A DNA stretch of 64,000 bases from Adiantum capillus-veneris (GCA_014529385.2 CM043967.1:133354682-133418681), one strand, 5' to 3'; shown: positions 44,667-56,499, counted from the first letter of the stretch. Notes: generated from the sequence alone by a model not told the origin. Numbers and translations: made by a program.

Positions 44667-47462
44667 TTGGCAACATTTGCTCAAGCTATTGGTCGATCTA
44701 TTGCTGAGAATATGCGTAACACGCCTGATAGAGAGCCTAGAATTAAGTCAGTACAAATAGCCAAGCTCACACAAAAATTTAGTGGAGATGGGGATGTGAG
44801 AAAGCATATCGAAGTGTTTGAGCAAATATGCGATTCTCTAGGAGAACACAATGACCTACATAAGAGCAATGCTTTAAAACTAACCTTAAGTGGAAAGGCT
44901 GGGGATTGGTATAGAACCCTAGGGGTGGAAGAAAAAATGATTTACCCTACTCTTAGGAGATTGTTCTTAAAGGAATACATACGAGAGGGAGTACTTTAGG
45001 GTGTAGCCTCTCAGCTCCAGAAAGCCCAACGAGAGGAAGGAGAGTTGGTGAGAGACTTTATAAGTCGCTTGAAGCATTTGAATTCTCGTTGTAATCCAAA
45101 TGAGCGCTTCAACAATAACCAATTGCTTGATAGATTCATTAGGGGATTACGACATGAGGATATCTACAATGGCCTAGTCATTAGAGGTATCACCACTTGG
45201 GAAGCAGTCACCACCAATGCGATCCAATTGGAGGATAATTTAATGATTCAAGGAGAAAGAGTGTCTGTTGAGCCTAAATCTATTAGCTCACAAGCATCGG
45301 AGCATCAGCCAATGACCCTAAAGCCTATTACTAAGGAGCCAAAGATATCTGAGATAACTTTAGCAGATCTCACCAAGGCTATTCAAGAGAGTCTTAGAGA
45401 CAATCGTGCTCCGCAGAACAATCATATGTATCCAAGAAGGGAGCAGCAATGGTGCTCAGTATGCTATGGACCGCATAGTACCAGTGAATGCCCTACTTTT
45501 AGAGTAAAATTCAAAGGGAACTGCAATGCATGTGGGAGGTATGGTCATCAAGCTAAGGATTGCATAGTATTTAAGCGCGCGATGGCCAATAGACCAACCT
45601 TAGCATGGACAGACACACCTCGAGTGCCTGCCTTGATGCCGGCCCCACCTCTTGAACAAACAGCACAACACATGGTCCCTAGGGCCCAAAATGTTGTTCG
45701 AACAACACCCTTACCACCTCCAGTGCTAGGACCGCAACCACCACATCCAAGAATCACTTCTGTGAATCAAGTGGGTTGTGAGTCATCTATTTCTTGTTTG
45801 GAAGGCTATGAGGAAGATATAGATCCTAATATTGTCTATGGGATGGATGTGCTTGAAGAAAGTCCACAATACTACATGGAGGACTATTGGGGACAAGTCA
45901 AACCTATATATCAAGTAGCTGCTCTTGTGTCAAGAGGCCAAAATATCAATTACACTGCTAAGAGACCACCTCTTCAATGCTATGAGTGTGGAGGTCCACA
46001 TCGTGTAGCCGAGTGTCCTATTAGGCTACAAAAGAACGCCACACTAATGCAAACCAATCAAGCGAGCACGTCTACAATGCTGATACTCATGTGTAATCGA
46101 TGTGGCATAGATCATTTGATTGCCCAATGTCCAAATAATCCAAATGCAACGAAGATCACGCCATTAAACTTGATTGAAGTTACTGAGGAGCCATCACCAA
46201 GTACACCCGTGGTACCAGTAAACGTACTCACACGATCGATGCTCCAAAAACAAAATTATATTCTTGAGGAAAGAGACACAGCATCAATTGCCCAATCTCA
46301 AAAAAAGAAGAAAACACGAAGAAAGAGATCGCAAAAAGCAGCGAAGTCAGACCCCAGTTCAAAGACCAACATAGGGACTAGTGATGACCCCGTATATATG
46401 AACGACGCTGAAGAGGATTCTGATTCAGGTGAAACCATGGAGACCAAAACGACTATTAACATAGAAACCAACAAGGAAGATCTTCATGAGCCACAATGGC
46501 CAGGATCCAAAAAGAAGATAGGAACTTACCCAAACCCTACAGAGGAGATTGAGCGAGTCAAGCAATTAAGGAGTTTGGTAGAAGATACCCAAAGGGATCT
46601 AGAACCAGCACCTAGGAAGATCCAGATTACAGACACCGTGTTCCCTATGCAACAACAACCTCACCAAGTCCATAGACCCTTGGACATACCTAGTGTCATC
46701 CAAGAAGAAAGTGACTTAAAGTCATGGGAAAGTGGGCGTACTCACTTCTTGATGGAAAGAATGTTTACAAAGGGACTACCTGATCCTATTGAAGAAATGG
46801 AGATCCCATCTTCCCCACGTCAAGGGACTCAAGGCCAAAAGGTGCCGTTAAACATTGCCAAATTGATGGATTTCATGTCTTCAGAAGTTAGAACCACCAT
46901 CATGTCCAAACTATATAAAGACCCCGAGCTAGTCTCAGCCCTTGGAGCCTTCCTCAATGGAGAACTGAAGTTTGGGCTACCACAATTTGCACAGATGGAT
47001 GGAGCTGGGGAGATGCCAATAGAGGAGGAATACATAGATCCACAACCCAACCTAGATGAGAACCTTGTTATAGAAATACCTGTTAACAAGTTGGGACAAT
47101 ACTTTGAGGGTGATGAATCCAATGCGACTATACCAATCACTATTAAGGGATTAACTCTGAAGGGAATCCTTGATGGTGGCGCTGGGGTTAGCATTGTGAC
47201 TAAAAATTGCTGGGAAACTATGGGAAGACCTCACCTTGCGACCACAACCATAGTAGTGAAGATGGCCAATGGGTCTATTGTTAAACCTATTGGGATGCTA
47301 GAAGATCTCAAGATCAAGGTCTTTGGACATAAAACACGAGTTACCTTCATTGTTATGGATTTCTCCAAACACACTATGGCATCGGAGATGATCTTAGGAC
47401 GTCCTTTCATGAGGGAAGCAAAAATGGTGCATGACTGGTCTAAAAACCATGTCTACCTGTAG
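44667..47462 (+). pseudogene. gag-protease of element G
   Basis: The capsid core starts with KLTQKFSGDGDVRKHIEVFEQICD and ALKLTLSGKAGDWYRTLG. One TAG at 44997 separates it from an 805-codon open stretch (45045-47462) in the same frame: LVRDFISRLKHLNSRCNPNERF, then four zinc knuckles: CSVCYGPHSTSEC (about 45453), CNACGRYGHQAKDC (about 45523), CYECGGPHRVAEC (about 45979) and CNRCGIDHLIAQC (about 46092). A Lys-rich and an acid-rich segment follow. The retropepsin is at about 47120-47460: LDGGAGVSIVT (about 47169) and MILGRPFMREAKMVHDW. Gag and PR match element A in order and in many blocks. A single stop makes this almost intact. Confidence 0.85.
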
Positions 47463-48473
47463 TTTCAAGATTCTGTCATTCGAGTGGATCTTGTGATTGG
47501 TCGAGCACATCCTCTAGGAAACAGGTTTATAATCGATCATAGATCTGACACCACAATTCACTCGGCCCCATTGCAGTATTGTTACACGTGTAAAGCGGAC
47601 ACTGATGTTGGGGAAGATTCTCCTTATATGGATGTACTACCTGGGATGACTGAGTCAGACAATGTGGATTGAGTCCTCCTAGGAGCAACCATAAACACTT
47701 GGGGAAATAGGGGGACGACCTGGGTAACACCAGAGGGGGATGAAATACCACCACTAGTACCCTTAAATATGCTACAAGCAATGCATATAGCTTCTGACAA
47801 GACTCATCCGGATATAACGAAGAAAACTTACAAGTGGGTCCCTAAAGCTTCTTTAGCGACCATGGCTAGTACTAAAAAACAGAAGCCTTGTAAGAAACAT
47901 ACCACTCACCCCAAGAAATGTAAGAGAATGTGGCGTTGGATCCCTAAATGATTATTGGAAGCCCAAAACTACTATCAAGGAAATGATCAAATCTGGGTGC
48001 CAAAACGTAGATTGCATTCTTACTTGTCACCTGACCCATGTGAGCTCAATCCCGTAGCTCCAAAACGAATCGACAATTGTGGAAAGAAAAAAATCACAGA
48101 ATGCTACACACCCGCTCCAGAGCTAGTTTGGGTACCAAAGAAAGAACGATTTGTTCCACCTAGCTCAACAAGGGGGGAGTCCCATGAAGCTTCTACCTCC
48201 TCATGTAATGCATCCATAGAGGTAAAAGCTTCTCCACATCGTCGACCTACAATAGTGGACCTCCATAAAGCTACAAAGGAATCCACACTTCCCAGTGTTC
48301 AAGAATCACCTGATGAACCACTTCAAGTTCGATCCTGGGAGAGTACCTTACCACCCTTACAACTCGACGAGGCACCTAAGGTAATAGAAAACTACAGGCA
48401 AAAATCCTCACCTATTACCAACTGGAACGATTGGTTTCAAAGGGTGACAAGCTCATTTCAAACTATATGATCT
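47463..48473 (+). pseudogene. Trp-motif tail of element G
   Basis: After the protease come about 60 codons of unknown sequence (47484-47672), a frame change, and a basic tail with the motifs YKWVPK (about 47830), WRWIPK (about 47932), QIWVPK (about 47988) and LVWVPK (about 48124). A stop at 47949-47951 and small frame changes split it; the last open part is 47955-48470 (171 codons) and ends WNDWFQRVTSSF. In element A the same motif type sits after integrase and a second retropepsin. Here it follows the first protease directly, as if pol and the second protease were deleted. Function unknown; repeated W-x-P-K in a basic context could bind nucleic acid or a partner protein. Confidence 0.6.
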
Positions 48474-48477
48474 ACCC

Positions 48478-48491
48478 AAGGAAGGGGGGAG
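48478..48491 (+). promoter_or_regulatory. Internal polypurine tract in element G
   Basis: AAGGAAGGGGGGAG is identical to the PPT of elements A and B, five bases after the tail ORF. It is followed by TGTTTGCTGACAG, an LTR-like start, although the true 3' LTR of G begins 1.6 kb later. Confidence 0.7.
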
Positions 48492-50085
48492 TGTTTGCTG
48501 ACAGTCATCATTCACTCATTCTCCTCTCAACCTTCCTCCCTGACCTCTCAATCTCCCAATCTTAGGGAATGTATATATAAAGCCTTATACTCACAAAAAA
48601 CAAAAAAATAAAGAGCAAGAGCAATTAGCAAATGAGTATGCACAATAAAAGTCAAAACATTGACTCAGACCTACACATTCGCATCCGGTACACTGAAACA
48701 GAAACCTTTGCCATAAAACACCTTTGATCCTCATCACTAGAGTGATGGAGGGTAGGTAGGATTAGTACGATAGGAGTGTTTCTGTTTTAGAGTTGAGTGA
48801 TTAGCAAAGTTCTTTTTTCCCACTGATGTGCCTCCTAGAGGTATTCCTTGTGTTTCCTAGTGTGTACAAGAGCGTGTTGCTGTTGTTAGGATTTGGACCT
48901 TCATGGAATCTTTATCTCGACTCACTCTTCAAATCAAGCGCGACCATCGACACAAAGAGGTGTTTCTTGTCCATTAGCATTGCCCCTTATCTTTTTGCAT
49001 CTATGATTGTCTGCTTTGATTGTGATTGGTAGCATAATATTCAACGCATTTTCTTAGTACCAAGCATTAAATTCAATGAATTTTTTGTCATAATCACTTG
49101 TCTAGATTTAAAAATCAAGCAGTCCTACTAAGCTAGTTTGACCAAGTTAGGTGTTAGAGATCTTCTCTTAATACCATGGGGAATGCCTTCCTAATAATCA
49201 ATGGTTACTTAGGTTCTTAATCCGATTTAGGCAGCATTGTGTGAAATGTACTAGGGCTTTCTAGTGGGCTTGACCCTATTGACCTTTAGCTTAAGTATTA
49301 TAAAGGGAGTTTACTAGTGTGATGAGCCTGGGGAGGTGTATCAATGTTATATGACCCCCCAAAGTTACAAAATTAAAATGATGAAAATGAACAAACAAAA
49401 AATCAAAGTGCCACAATGTAAATTCTTAAGCTGAAAAAAATCTCAGCTTGATTGGGTACTTGACTCACATGTATCACCTATGGTACTAGAGCCCTAGAGG
49501 TTCCCAGTGTGGGCGCTTTTCCTTGAAAAGAAAAAAACCCAAGGCATACAAAATAAGCACACACATCAAAATTGAATCACTGTGAAAAGACTTTGGGGGG
49601 TCAAAGAAAAGGTAATCAGTCAGGCGATGATTTCATGAGAAATTCCTTTTATCGTAGCTTAACTACAAGGTCTTCTAGATATAGCCCTCGAACATGAAAT
49701 ACTTGGCTCTCGCGATTAAACAACTTAATTGACCAGAGAAAATAAAGAAGCTTACCCATGGTATCTATAGTCAATCTCTAGTGCCTTTCGACCGTTAAAT
49801 TAGCGACCCAGACTTGTTTAATTTTTTACCTTTACATTTGTTTATGCATTTGATTATATTTCAATTTCATGTTTATTGCTGCAAATTGTTTAAAATTTTG
49901 TTACCAATCAATTTGTCTTCCTAAAACTGCATATGCTTTTTAATCGCTTATGAGAATGCAATTACTGTGCCAATGTTGTTTGATTTTGCAATGACTGAAG
50001 AAGGCTAAGGACATTCGTCTCAAATGCTCTTCCACCTCGATGAACGAGCTTCAACTCAATAGCTTCCGAGGACGGAATCTACATC
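48492..50085 (+). other. Non-coding stretch between the two PPTs of element G
   Basis: It begins like an LTR (TGTTTGCTGACAG) and has a TATATATAAAG box near 48572, but no second copy is present in the window. The remainder has no ORF. It could be the remains of an older LTR kept as 3' untranslated DNA. Confidence 0.5.
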
Positions 50086-50098
50086 AGGAAGGGGGGCA
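50086..50098 (+). promoter_or_regulatory. Polypurine tract of element G
   Basis: AGGAAGGGGGGCA lies directly before the 3' LTR start at 50099. Confidence 0.85.
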
Positions 50099-50419
50099 TG
50101 TTAACCCTCACGGCTCACGGACACCCTATCACCTACGACGGACGTTGTAACCTACGAAAGACATTGTATTATTTATTTGGTAGAGTCAGGTACCGGGCTT
50201 GTCAGTCCAATAGGAAAAGGGTAAGAGTGATCGCCGATGAGAGGCGCACTCTAACTAGAACATTCAAGGGATTAGTTGGCTAAGCATGGGCGCCCAAGTG
50301 TGAATGGGGCGAGCTCATATAAAAGTCAACTAAACCTAAAATCCACTCATTCTCTCATTTGTGCAATAGAAGAGTGCTCTTGCTCCATCTCCATCTCCAT
50401 CTTCTTCTTCTTCACCTCC

Positions 50420-50504
<85 letters not shown>

Positions 50505-50755
50505 TGTGTGTGTGGGCGATCGAGCATTACGAAGGCACGACGGCGGCGGCGAAGCGGTTGAGTGCAGCGAAGCGACGGCTCCTTCTTCTTCACGGCGAGG
50601 AATCCTCCACGAAGCAAGCATAGAGCGGTGAGTGACACACCATTGCCTTCTTTGAGCTTACTAGTTTAGGCTTGTTGTGTGCTTGGAGCCATTTGTGGCT
50701 CGCACACGTTGTATCGGCAAGTTCCTTGCATTGAGACGTGCGACATACGCGCACA
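50099..50755 (+). repeat. 3' LTR of element G
   Basis: It matches 39555-40175 with about 20 substitutions by eye and a longer GT microsatellite. The TATA box is at 50318-50324. It is followed by the CTCGA target duplication at 50756-50760. Confidence 0.95.
50421..50513. repeat. TG/GA microsatellite in 3' LTR of element G
   Basis: About 32 TG units, about ten GA units, then a few TG units. The 5' LTR has a much shorter version (39881-39934). Confidence 0.97.
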
Positions 50756-51592
50756 CTCGACCCGCAGGCGTGTGGAAGCAAGCATAGGGTGTTAATCTAC
50801 ACTCGACCGACTATCGACTAATTCCTACAAAGGTCTCTACCCAATGTCTAAGCTACAACCTTCAAGAGTGCTTAAGAGGAGATTTCCTATAACGCTTCCA
50901 AGAGCCAAATACCCATCAAACGTTCTCGAAATGCCACAGAACTTGAAGGAGACCCTACTAACACCAATAGGTCGCTCTCCCTAAGGTCCGTGAACCAAAA
51001 TCCCAACCCTAAACACCTGGTGCAAAATCACATAGGATGTATGGCCGAAATCAGCAGGTCATCGTTTCCAAAAACTAAAGTGCCTAATGTGTAGCTCTAC
51101 TCAATGCAAACGTGTGGATATACTGCAATGCAAAAACGGACAACGTATGCTCACCGAATCACCAGATGAAGCTCGTAGGTCGAGCTCGCAAAACCAGACC
51201 GTACACCCGCAATGTAGGTATCGGCGCGTAGCTCTTGTCGGAGACAACACTCTGCACTTCTCCGCACTTGATTCCGATCATCGGTGCGCACGTAGCGTCA
51301 AGATGAAACTCTCACTCTCTCTCGTACACAGTATGCTGACTCACAAAGAGAACTTTTTAAAAATGACAAAGGTCTTTTCATTAAGGTCAAAAGTGGTATA
51401 AATACCTTACAATCTCAAACCCTAATGTTCCTATTTAACCATCTACTCAATCTAAATGTCAAAAATGGGATACAATCTGGAAACTTCCGTAAGCCCCAAT
51501 ATTTACAAAGGTGAAATGTCGGTTTTTCTCAAAGAATAGTTACAAAAAATAATATTCCGCCGAGCTCCGTAGGGTGTGTCCAACTGCTAACA
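50756..51592 (-). repeat. 5' LTR of element F, main piece
   Basis: On the minus strand it starts TGTTAGCAGTTGG at 51592 and runs to the insertion point of G at 50760, continuing at 39554. It shares ATACAATCTGGAA and AATAATATTCC blocks with the LTR of element D. A TAGGATGT half-palindrome lies at 51033-51040. It interrupts the integrase of element H at 51593. Confidence 0.65.
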
Positions 51593-52392
51593 ACATATGC
51601 TACAGATTTGGCACACCATTAGAAATCATCTCTAATAGAGGGCCAGGTTTCAGAGCAGACTTGGTAGGAGAGTTAATGCAAAAACTAGACATTACAAGGC
51701 GGCACTCCTCACCATATTACCCTCAATGTAATGGCCTAGTTGAAAAAGTAAATGGAATGATTTGTAAAATTATCACCAAGCAGGTTAACAATCATCCTGG
51801 GATTGGGATAAGTATCTACTCCCAGCTTTGTGGGCCTACAAAACCTCGTTCCACACATCTTTGGGGTTCAGCCATATCATTTGGTATTTGGTAAGGAGGC
51901 AATCTTACCTATTGAGGTGCAACTAGCAAGTCTCAGAGTGATGGCAAGCTAGTTTAAACGACCCAACATGCATTTGGGAGATCACATCCTTGACTTGAAA
52001 CGACTACAACTAGACAAAGAAGAAGCAATCAATCATTATGTGGCACAGGCAAAACACAGACGGATTAGTTTCAATCAACATCTTCGGTGCAAAGATTTAA
52101 AGAAGGGCATGTTGGTGCTCCGCTATGACAATCGCTTCAACACATGCAAAGATAAGAAGTTCCTACTCCGATGGGAAGGCCCTTTCATCATCAAGAATAA
52201 ATATACCAATGGGAGTTACCAGCTCATGGAAGCTGATGGTAAGATTCACAAGACCAGAGTCAATGGATGGTGGCTTAAACCTTATTTTCTACTATTCGAT
52301 CAAACTCCACCTGTCGACATTCCTGATGAGGATACACCATCAACCTCCACCTCCGATGACAACGACCAGATGAATGAGTTAGAGGCATAAAT
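51593..52392 (+). pseudogene. integrase C-terminal half of element H (gypsy)
   Basis: The remnant starts inside the catalytic core: YRFGTPLEIISNRGPGF (the catalytic Asp position reads Asn: SNRG for SDRG), SSPYYPQCNGLVEKVNGM and LQLDKEEAINHYVAQAKHRR. A frame change and a stop lie near 51850-51960. The C-terminal module reads KKGMLVLRYDNRFNT, FLLRWEGPFIIKNKYTNGSYQL and NGWWLKPYF. The last 50 residues are Ser/Thr/Asp-rich. It resembles the integrase of element E. The 5' part was separated by insertion of element F. It ends 12 bases before a PPT. Confidence 0.8.
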
Positions 52393-52404
52393 GCCCTAAC
52401 CTTT

Positions 52405-52414
52405 AGGGGGAGGG
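52405..52414 (+). promoter_or_regulatory. Polypurine tract of element H
   Basis: AGGGGGAGGG, followed by CTAATGACATAGGGTTAGCC, where the LTR should start (TG at 52419). Confidence 0.7.
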
Positions 52415-54117
52415 CTAATGACATAGGGTTAGCCACACTGCACTCTAACTCACGTGAAAACTGCTGATCATGGCCGGCCTTCAAAGCCGAGGCCGCGGGA
52501 ACCAACCCCCGTTTAGGGAGCATAAAATAAACAACAAAAAAGATGTTTTTTTTCCTTTTTGTTACTACCGCCAACCACACCGTGCGCCCACAGTGGGCTG
52601 CCCGCCCGCGCCTCCCCTTGGCACCACTCCCTCCTTCTCCTCCATTATCCCCTCTCTTCCCTCCATTATCGCCACCCCACTCCCTCACCCACTCCCTCAG
52701 CTACATTCTCCTCTCTCCCTCTCATCTATTATTTGGCTCTCTCTCTCTCTCGTTCTCTGTGTAGCCAGCCCAAGAGGGTGCATTAAAAAAAATCTGTCTC
52801 CTTTGATCGTCAACCCAATAGGACCCAGCCCATGCAAGAGCGAAGCAACCCTCTCCCTCTCTCCCCACCTTCGCCCACATGCGCCCTCACCCACACTCTC
52901 TCCCTCTCTTTCGCCCCATTTGACTCTCTCTTCTGTCCTTTGTCGGCACCAACCCGCAAGCACGTAGAACTCTCTCTCTCTCTCTCTCTTTCATTATTCA
53001 TACACACAAACACACACACACACCCTCACTCCATCTCTCACTCATGCTCTCTCTCCCTCTCTTGTTCTCTGTGTACCGAGCCAGCATGTTAAAAAAAAAC
53101 CTCTTTCACTCTTTTTCCCACACACACACAACCCCATACACATGCTCCCACACACACTCCCTCGGTCTCTCTCTCACCCATCTCTCACTCTCTTTCCGTA
53201 CACACACACCCACACGCTTTTGTGCACCCATAACAACACTTACACGCATAAAATGCACCTACTTACACACTCACACACATGAAACACGTACACGCACACA
53301 TGCATAAGCACATTTGCACAAACAATTAGAGCAAAGAAGGAAACAAGCGCCACACCATCGACAAAAGGAGAAAGACGACCAAACACACACGAAATCGGCA
53401 CCAAATCGAAGACTGACACCAAAGGCATACCTCGGCCGGCCTCGAAAGTGACGAACGTGTAGCATCTCTACATCAGCAAAACACCAGTTCTGGCATCATT
53501 AACCTCACACCAGCCACCCGAACCATCAACAACACCCATTGTAAATTCCCTGATCTCCACTCTTCTCTAATATCCTAGCCAATGGCTAGTGAATTGTAAA
53601 AAACTCCCCACCCCACTAAACCTAAACATCATGCCCACCTAGCATAATTAAAAGGTAAACTTGAAAAAAAAGGTATCCATGCTGGCACGTGGGAAATCGA
53701 CATACATGTAGGAGAATTCAAATTTGGGCAATTGCAAGGTTTCAAATATTTGGGTGTTCTTGGAGATTAACTAGAAAGAAAGACGGAGAGGATGGACCTA
53801 AATTTAGGTAGGGTGGAAGAGGAGGTAATGCAAGGCAAAGAGAGGATCAAAGACAATTACAACATATATCTCAATGTGACCTGCAAAAACAGGAAGCCAT
53901 GAAGGGTAAAATGGATGGGCCTATACCTTATTTGAATGAGGGTATAGAGGCAAGCAACCAATTTGAATCAGATTCAAGCCCAGATGTTGAGGATTCCTTG
54001 GGTTTTAATAATGGTTGGTTGAATGAAGGGAACTCAAGCAGTGCCGACAATCCAAAATCTAGAGCCCACTTACCTTGAAAGCAACCAAGTGGGGCCTCAA
54101 GTGGGGACTCAATCCAC
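52415..54117 (+). other. Presumed 3' LTR of element H, CT/CA-rich, and unassigned DNA
   Basis: The first kilobase is a mosaic of CT, CA and CACA-rich simple repeats (52600-53300), which creates long open frames on both strands without meaning. A GGCCGGCCT motif occurs near 52474 and again near 53435. The right end of the LTR is not identified. The part from 53700 on has a few short open frames, perhaps the start of the transposase relic that follows. Confidence 0.45.
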
Positions 54118-55690
54118 ATGGTTAAACCTAAGATCCAATCTCTTGATCCATCCTTACAGCTTTCTCACCACTTCTTTAGTTTTTCTCGAGCAATCTATGA
54201 CCTAATGCTTCAAGATATGAAGGGGATTTGCAATCCAAGTTTGGCTACACTTCAAAATATAGGTGTCCATGATATAAAGAGATGGAATAGGATGAAAGAC
54301 AATCTACATATTTGAGAACCCAAACATGATGGATTGACCAAGCTCTTCTTGAAGATGCCTCCCCTAGCAATTGCACCAATTGAGTAGTGAGTAGAAGAAT
54401 ATCACATTGATCGGCAAGGGGCTCACCTGGGCATGTCGGAAACTATTGATATTGTCAAATTGTACAAATGTTAGAAAGCATGAAATACCTATTTCCTTTA
54501 TCAGAGACATAATTAGATCTTGCAAAGTGTGCAGCAAGGATCCAATGCTACTTCCCTAATTTCTTATGTCAAATAAGGTTGAAGGAAAGTTGAATGCTAA
54601 TGAGAATAACCTAAGTGAGAAAACTTTAATAGATAAATCCCATGTGAATGATGCGCTAGAGAGTATTGCGCCTAAGAATAAGGTGAGAATTGTCAAGACA
54701 AGATCATCACAAGTAAGTTTTGGTAAGGTAGAGGACAGCATTTGAAAATGATTGGTCGGGGATGTATATAAAGATGATGGGAAGGTAGCCTCTTTTACAG
54801 CCATAGTTTCATTTTACTTTTATAAGTTGTCCTCGCATCCTTATATAGATGCTTGCTGCTTTTGAAAGGTTTCATATGTCCAGCCATATAATCCAAATGC
54901 ATTGCAAGACATCCATAAGCCATTTTTTATCATCATTCAAGATAGTTGGATGTTGGAGATTTGTATTTGCTTCTCACAACATAGTGCATGGCAGCCGTTT
55001 TGCCTAAGCAAGCTAGAATCGGATTGCATGTGTGGTTAATGACGTGCACATGTGACCCTGGGACATGTTAGGAGAGCATTTCCCTTGAATTGACCATTCG
55101 CATAATATTCTCAAGGATGGGTAGCATTCGGTCGAATGCAATTCTAATAGATAAGTGTCCTCAAGATCTGAATGCTATCTTGAGAGCCATTAGGGTTGAT
55201 GATGATTGTTGGGCTCAAGACAATAGAGAGTATCGAGTGCAAGTTGCATTCCATGTCCTGCTTTGTTGGTTTCACGCCAAGAAGGCTTCGTAGAGAATCT
55301 TTTGCCCCAAGTTCCAAAAGACTTGCAAGACCAAGTATATTTTATGATGTGCAACCTTATGCATTCAAAGTGTGAGGATGATTTCAAAGCTCTCTTTTAG
55401 AAACTCTTATTAGACTACGAGCATGCAAATATTCAGCATTATGTATCCAGCAAATGGTGCTCAATGTCATGTATATGGCATGAGCGTTGACCAAACTTTG
55501 GGTGCTTATTTCCCCATGGCAATGTGGGCACTACAAAGCTGGTGGAGAGATTATGGCAGTATATCAAGTACACTTTGTTGGATGCAAGGATAAACAGATC
55601 GGTGCTTAACCTATTGCATAGACTTGTTGGTGATGCAAAGAGTGGAACCTGGATGGGAGGAGCTCTATTGGAGTTCTTTAAGAGCTAGGT
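54118..55690 (+). pseudogene. Element I: MULE-like transposase relic
   Basis: Scattered frames give IVKLYK near 54450, then YVQPYNPNALQDIHKPFFII (about 54877), RIGLHVWLMTC, a stop, LELTIRIIFSRMGSIRSNAI and DDDCWAQDNREYRVQVAFHV. These lead into LLCWFHAKKA (about 55258), YEHANIQHYVSSKWCSM, WPNFGCLFPHGNVGTTKLVE and WQYIKYTLLDARINRS. The order (a 'minimum information' block, then a CWFH-type His motif, then a WPxFGRLFPHG-like motif and VERLW-YIKY) fits MULE/SWIM-type transposases of land plants as I remember them. Many stops and frame changes; terminal inverted repeats were not found. The family call is by wording of motifs only. Confidence 0.5.
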
Positions 55691-55835
55691 GGGCATTGAT
55701 CATTCTCCTTGCATTTTTCTCATATCAGTTGCTTTCCCTAAACAAGCTCATTGTGTGTATGTCAATAGTGGAATCTAAATATTTTGTTTTGTATGGCTGA
55801 AGCATGAATGCAACCAAAGCACTAGCTGGTGGGGA

Positions 55836-55840
55836 GAAGT
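55836..55840. repeat. Target site duplication of element J, left
   Basis: GAAGT here and AAAGT at 60188-60192; one base differs. Confidence 0.7.
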
Positions 55841-56431
55841 TGTTAAGTATGGAGCCTGATTTATCCCTTGTAACTTTTAGTCTTAAAAACATAGATTTGT
55901 AAGGCCTCCATTATGTGAAGAATCCATGGTGTGTAAGAAAAATTCACTTGCAAAAAAACCAAAAATTTGTCAAAATATTCTATTTTCACCGGATTATTAT
56001 GATCAGAGGGCAGTCGAAAAGTGATCAAAAATGGCTGGTGGTTGAAAGTCAATGGCCGATGGCCGATGGCCAAATTCAATGGTCAATGGCCGAATTCTAG
56101 GCAAACTTGTCTTCTCAAGGGCGGCCACACATGGGCGCATTGGAGAGTACAACTTGAACTTGTCTACACAACAGCGGCTACACACGTTGTCTCTCACAAG
56201 AGAGGGCAACCCTTTTGGCCTATAAAAGGAGGCCTCTTCTACACACAAAAGGCATTGCGGTGCATTGTGAAGTTGATGAAGCAAGGTGCATGTGAGGTGG
56301 TGAGAGTGAAGCAAGGCGGGAGTTCCATTAAGGGTATAATCTCTTTGTAACCTACTTCTAGTTTGAAGTATTAAATCCATTGAGTGGTTTCTTTCCCATG
56401 GACATAGCCCACATTGGGTGAACCACGTATA

Positions 56432-56499
<68 letters not shown>

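Larger units (their letters stand above)
39555..50755 (+). mobile_element. Element G: complete non-autonomous gypsy-type LTR element (gag-protease-tail, no pol)
   Basis: The element has 621- and 657-bp LTRs (TGTTAACC ... GCGCACA), a perfect CTCGA target duplication, a tRNA-Asp PBS, a long leader, gag with four zinc knuckles, one retropepsin, a Trp-motif tail and a PPT. RT, RNase H and integrase are absent between protease (47462) and PPT (50086). It inserted into the LTR of element F. The LTRs differ by about 20 substitutions by eye, many at CpG, plus a GT-repeat length change, so the insertion is moderately recent. It would need enzymes from a partner; element A shares its gag, protease and tail. 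Confidence 0.92.

Noticed and set aside
52470-53310. Several ORFs of 70-165 codons on both strands
   Set aside because: They are products of CT/CA simple repeats in the presumed LTR of H; composition is pure low complexity (Ser/Leu/Pro, His/Thr).
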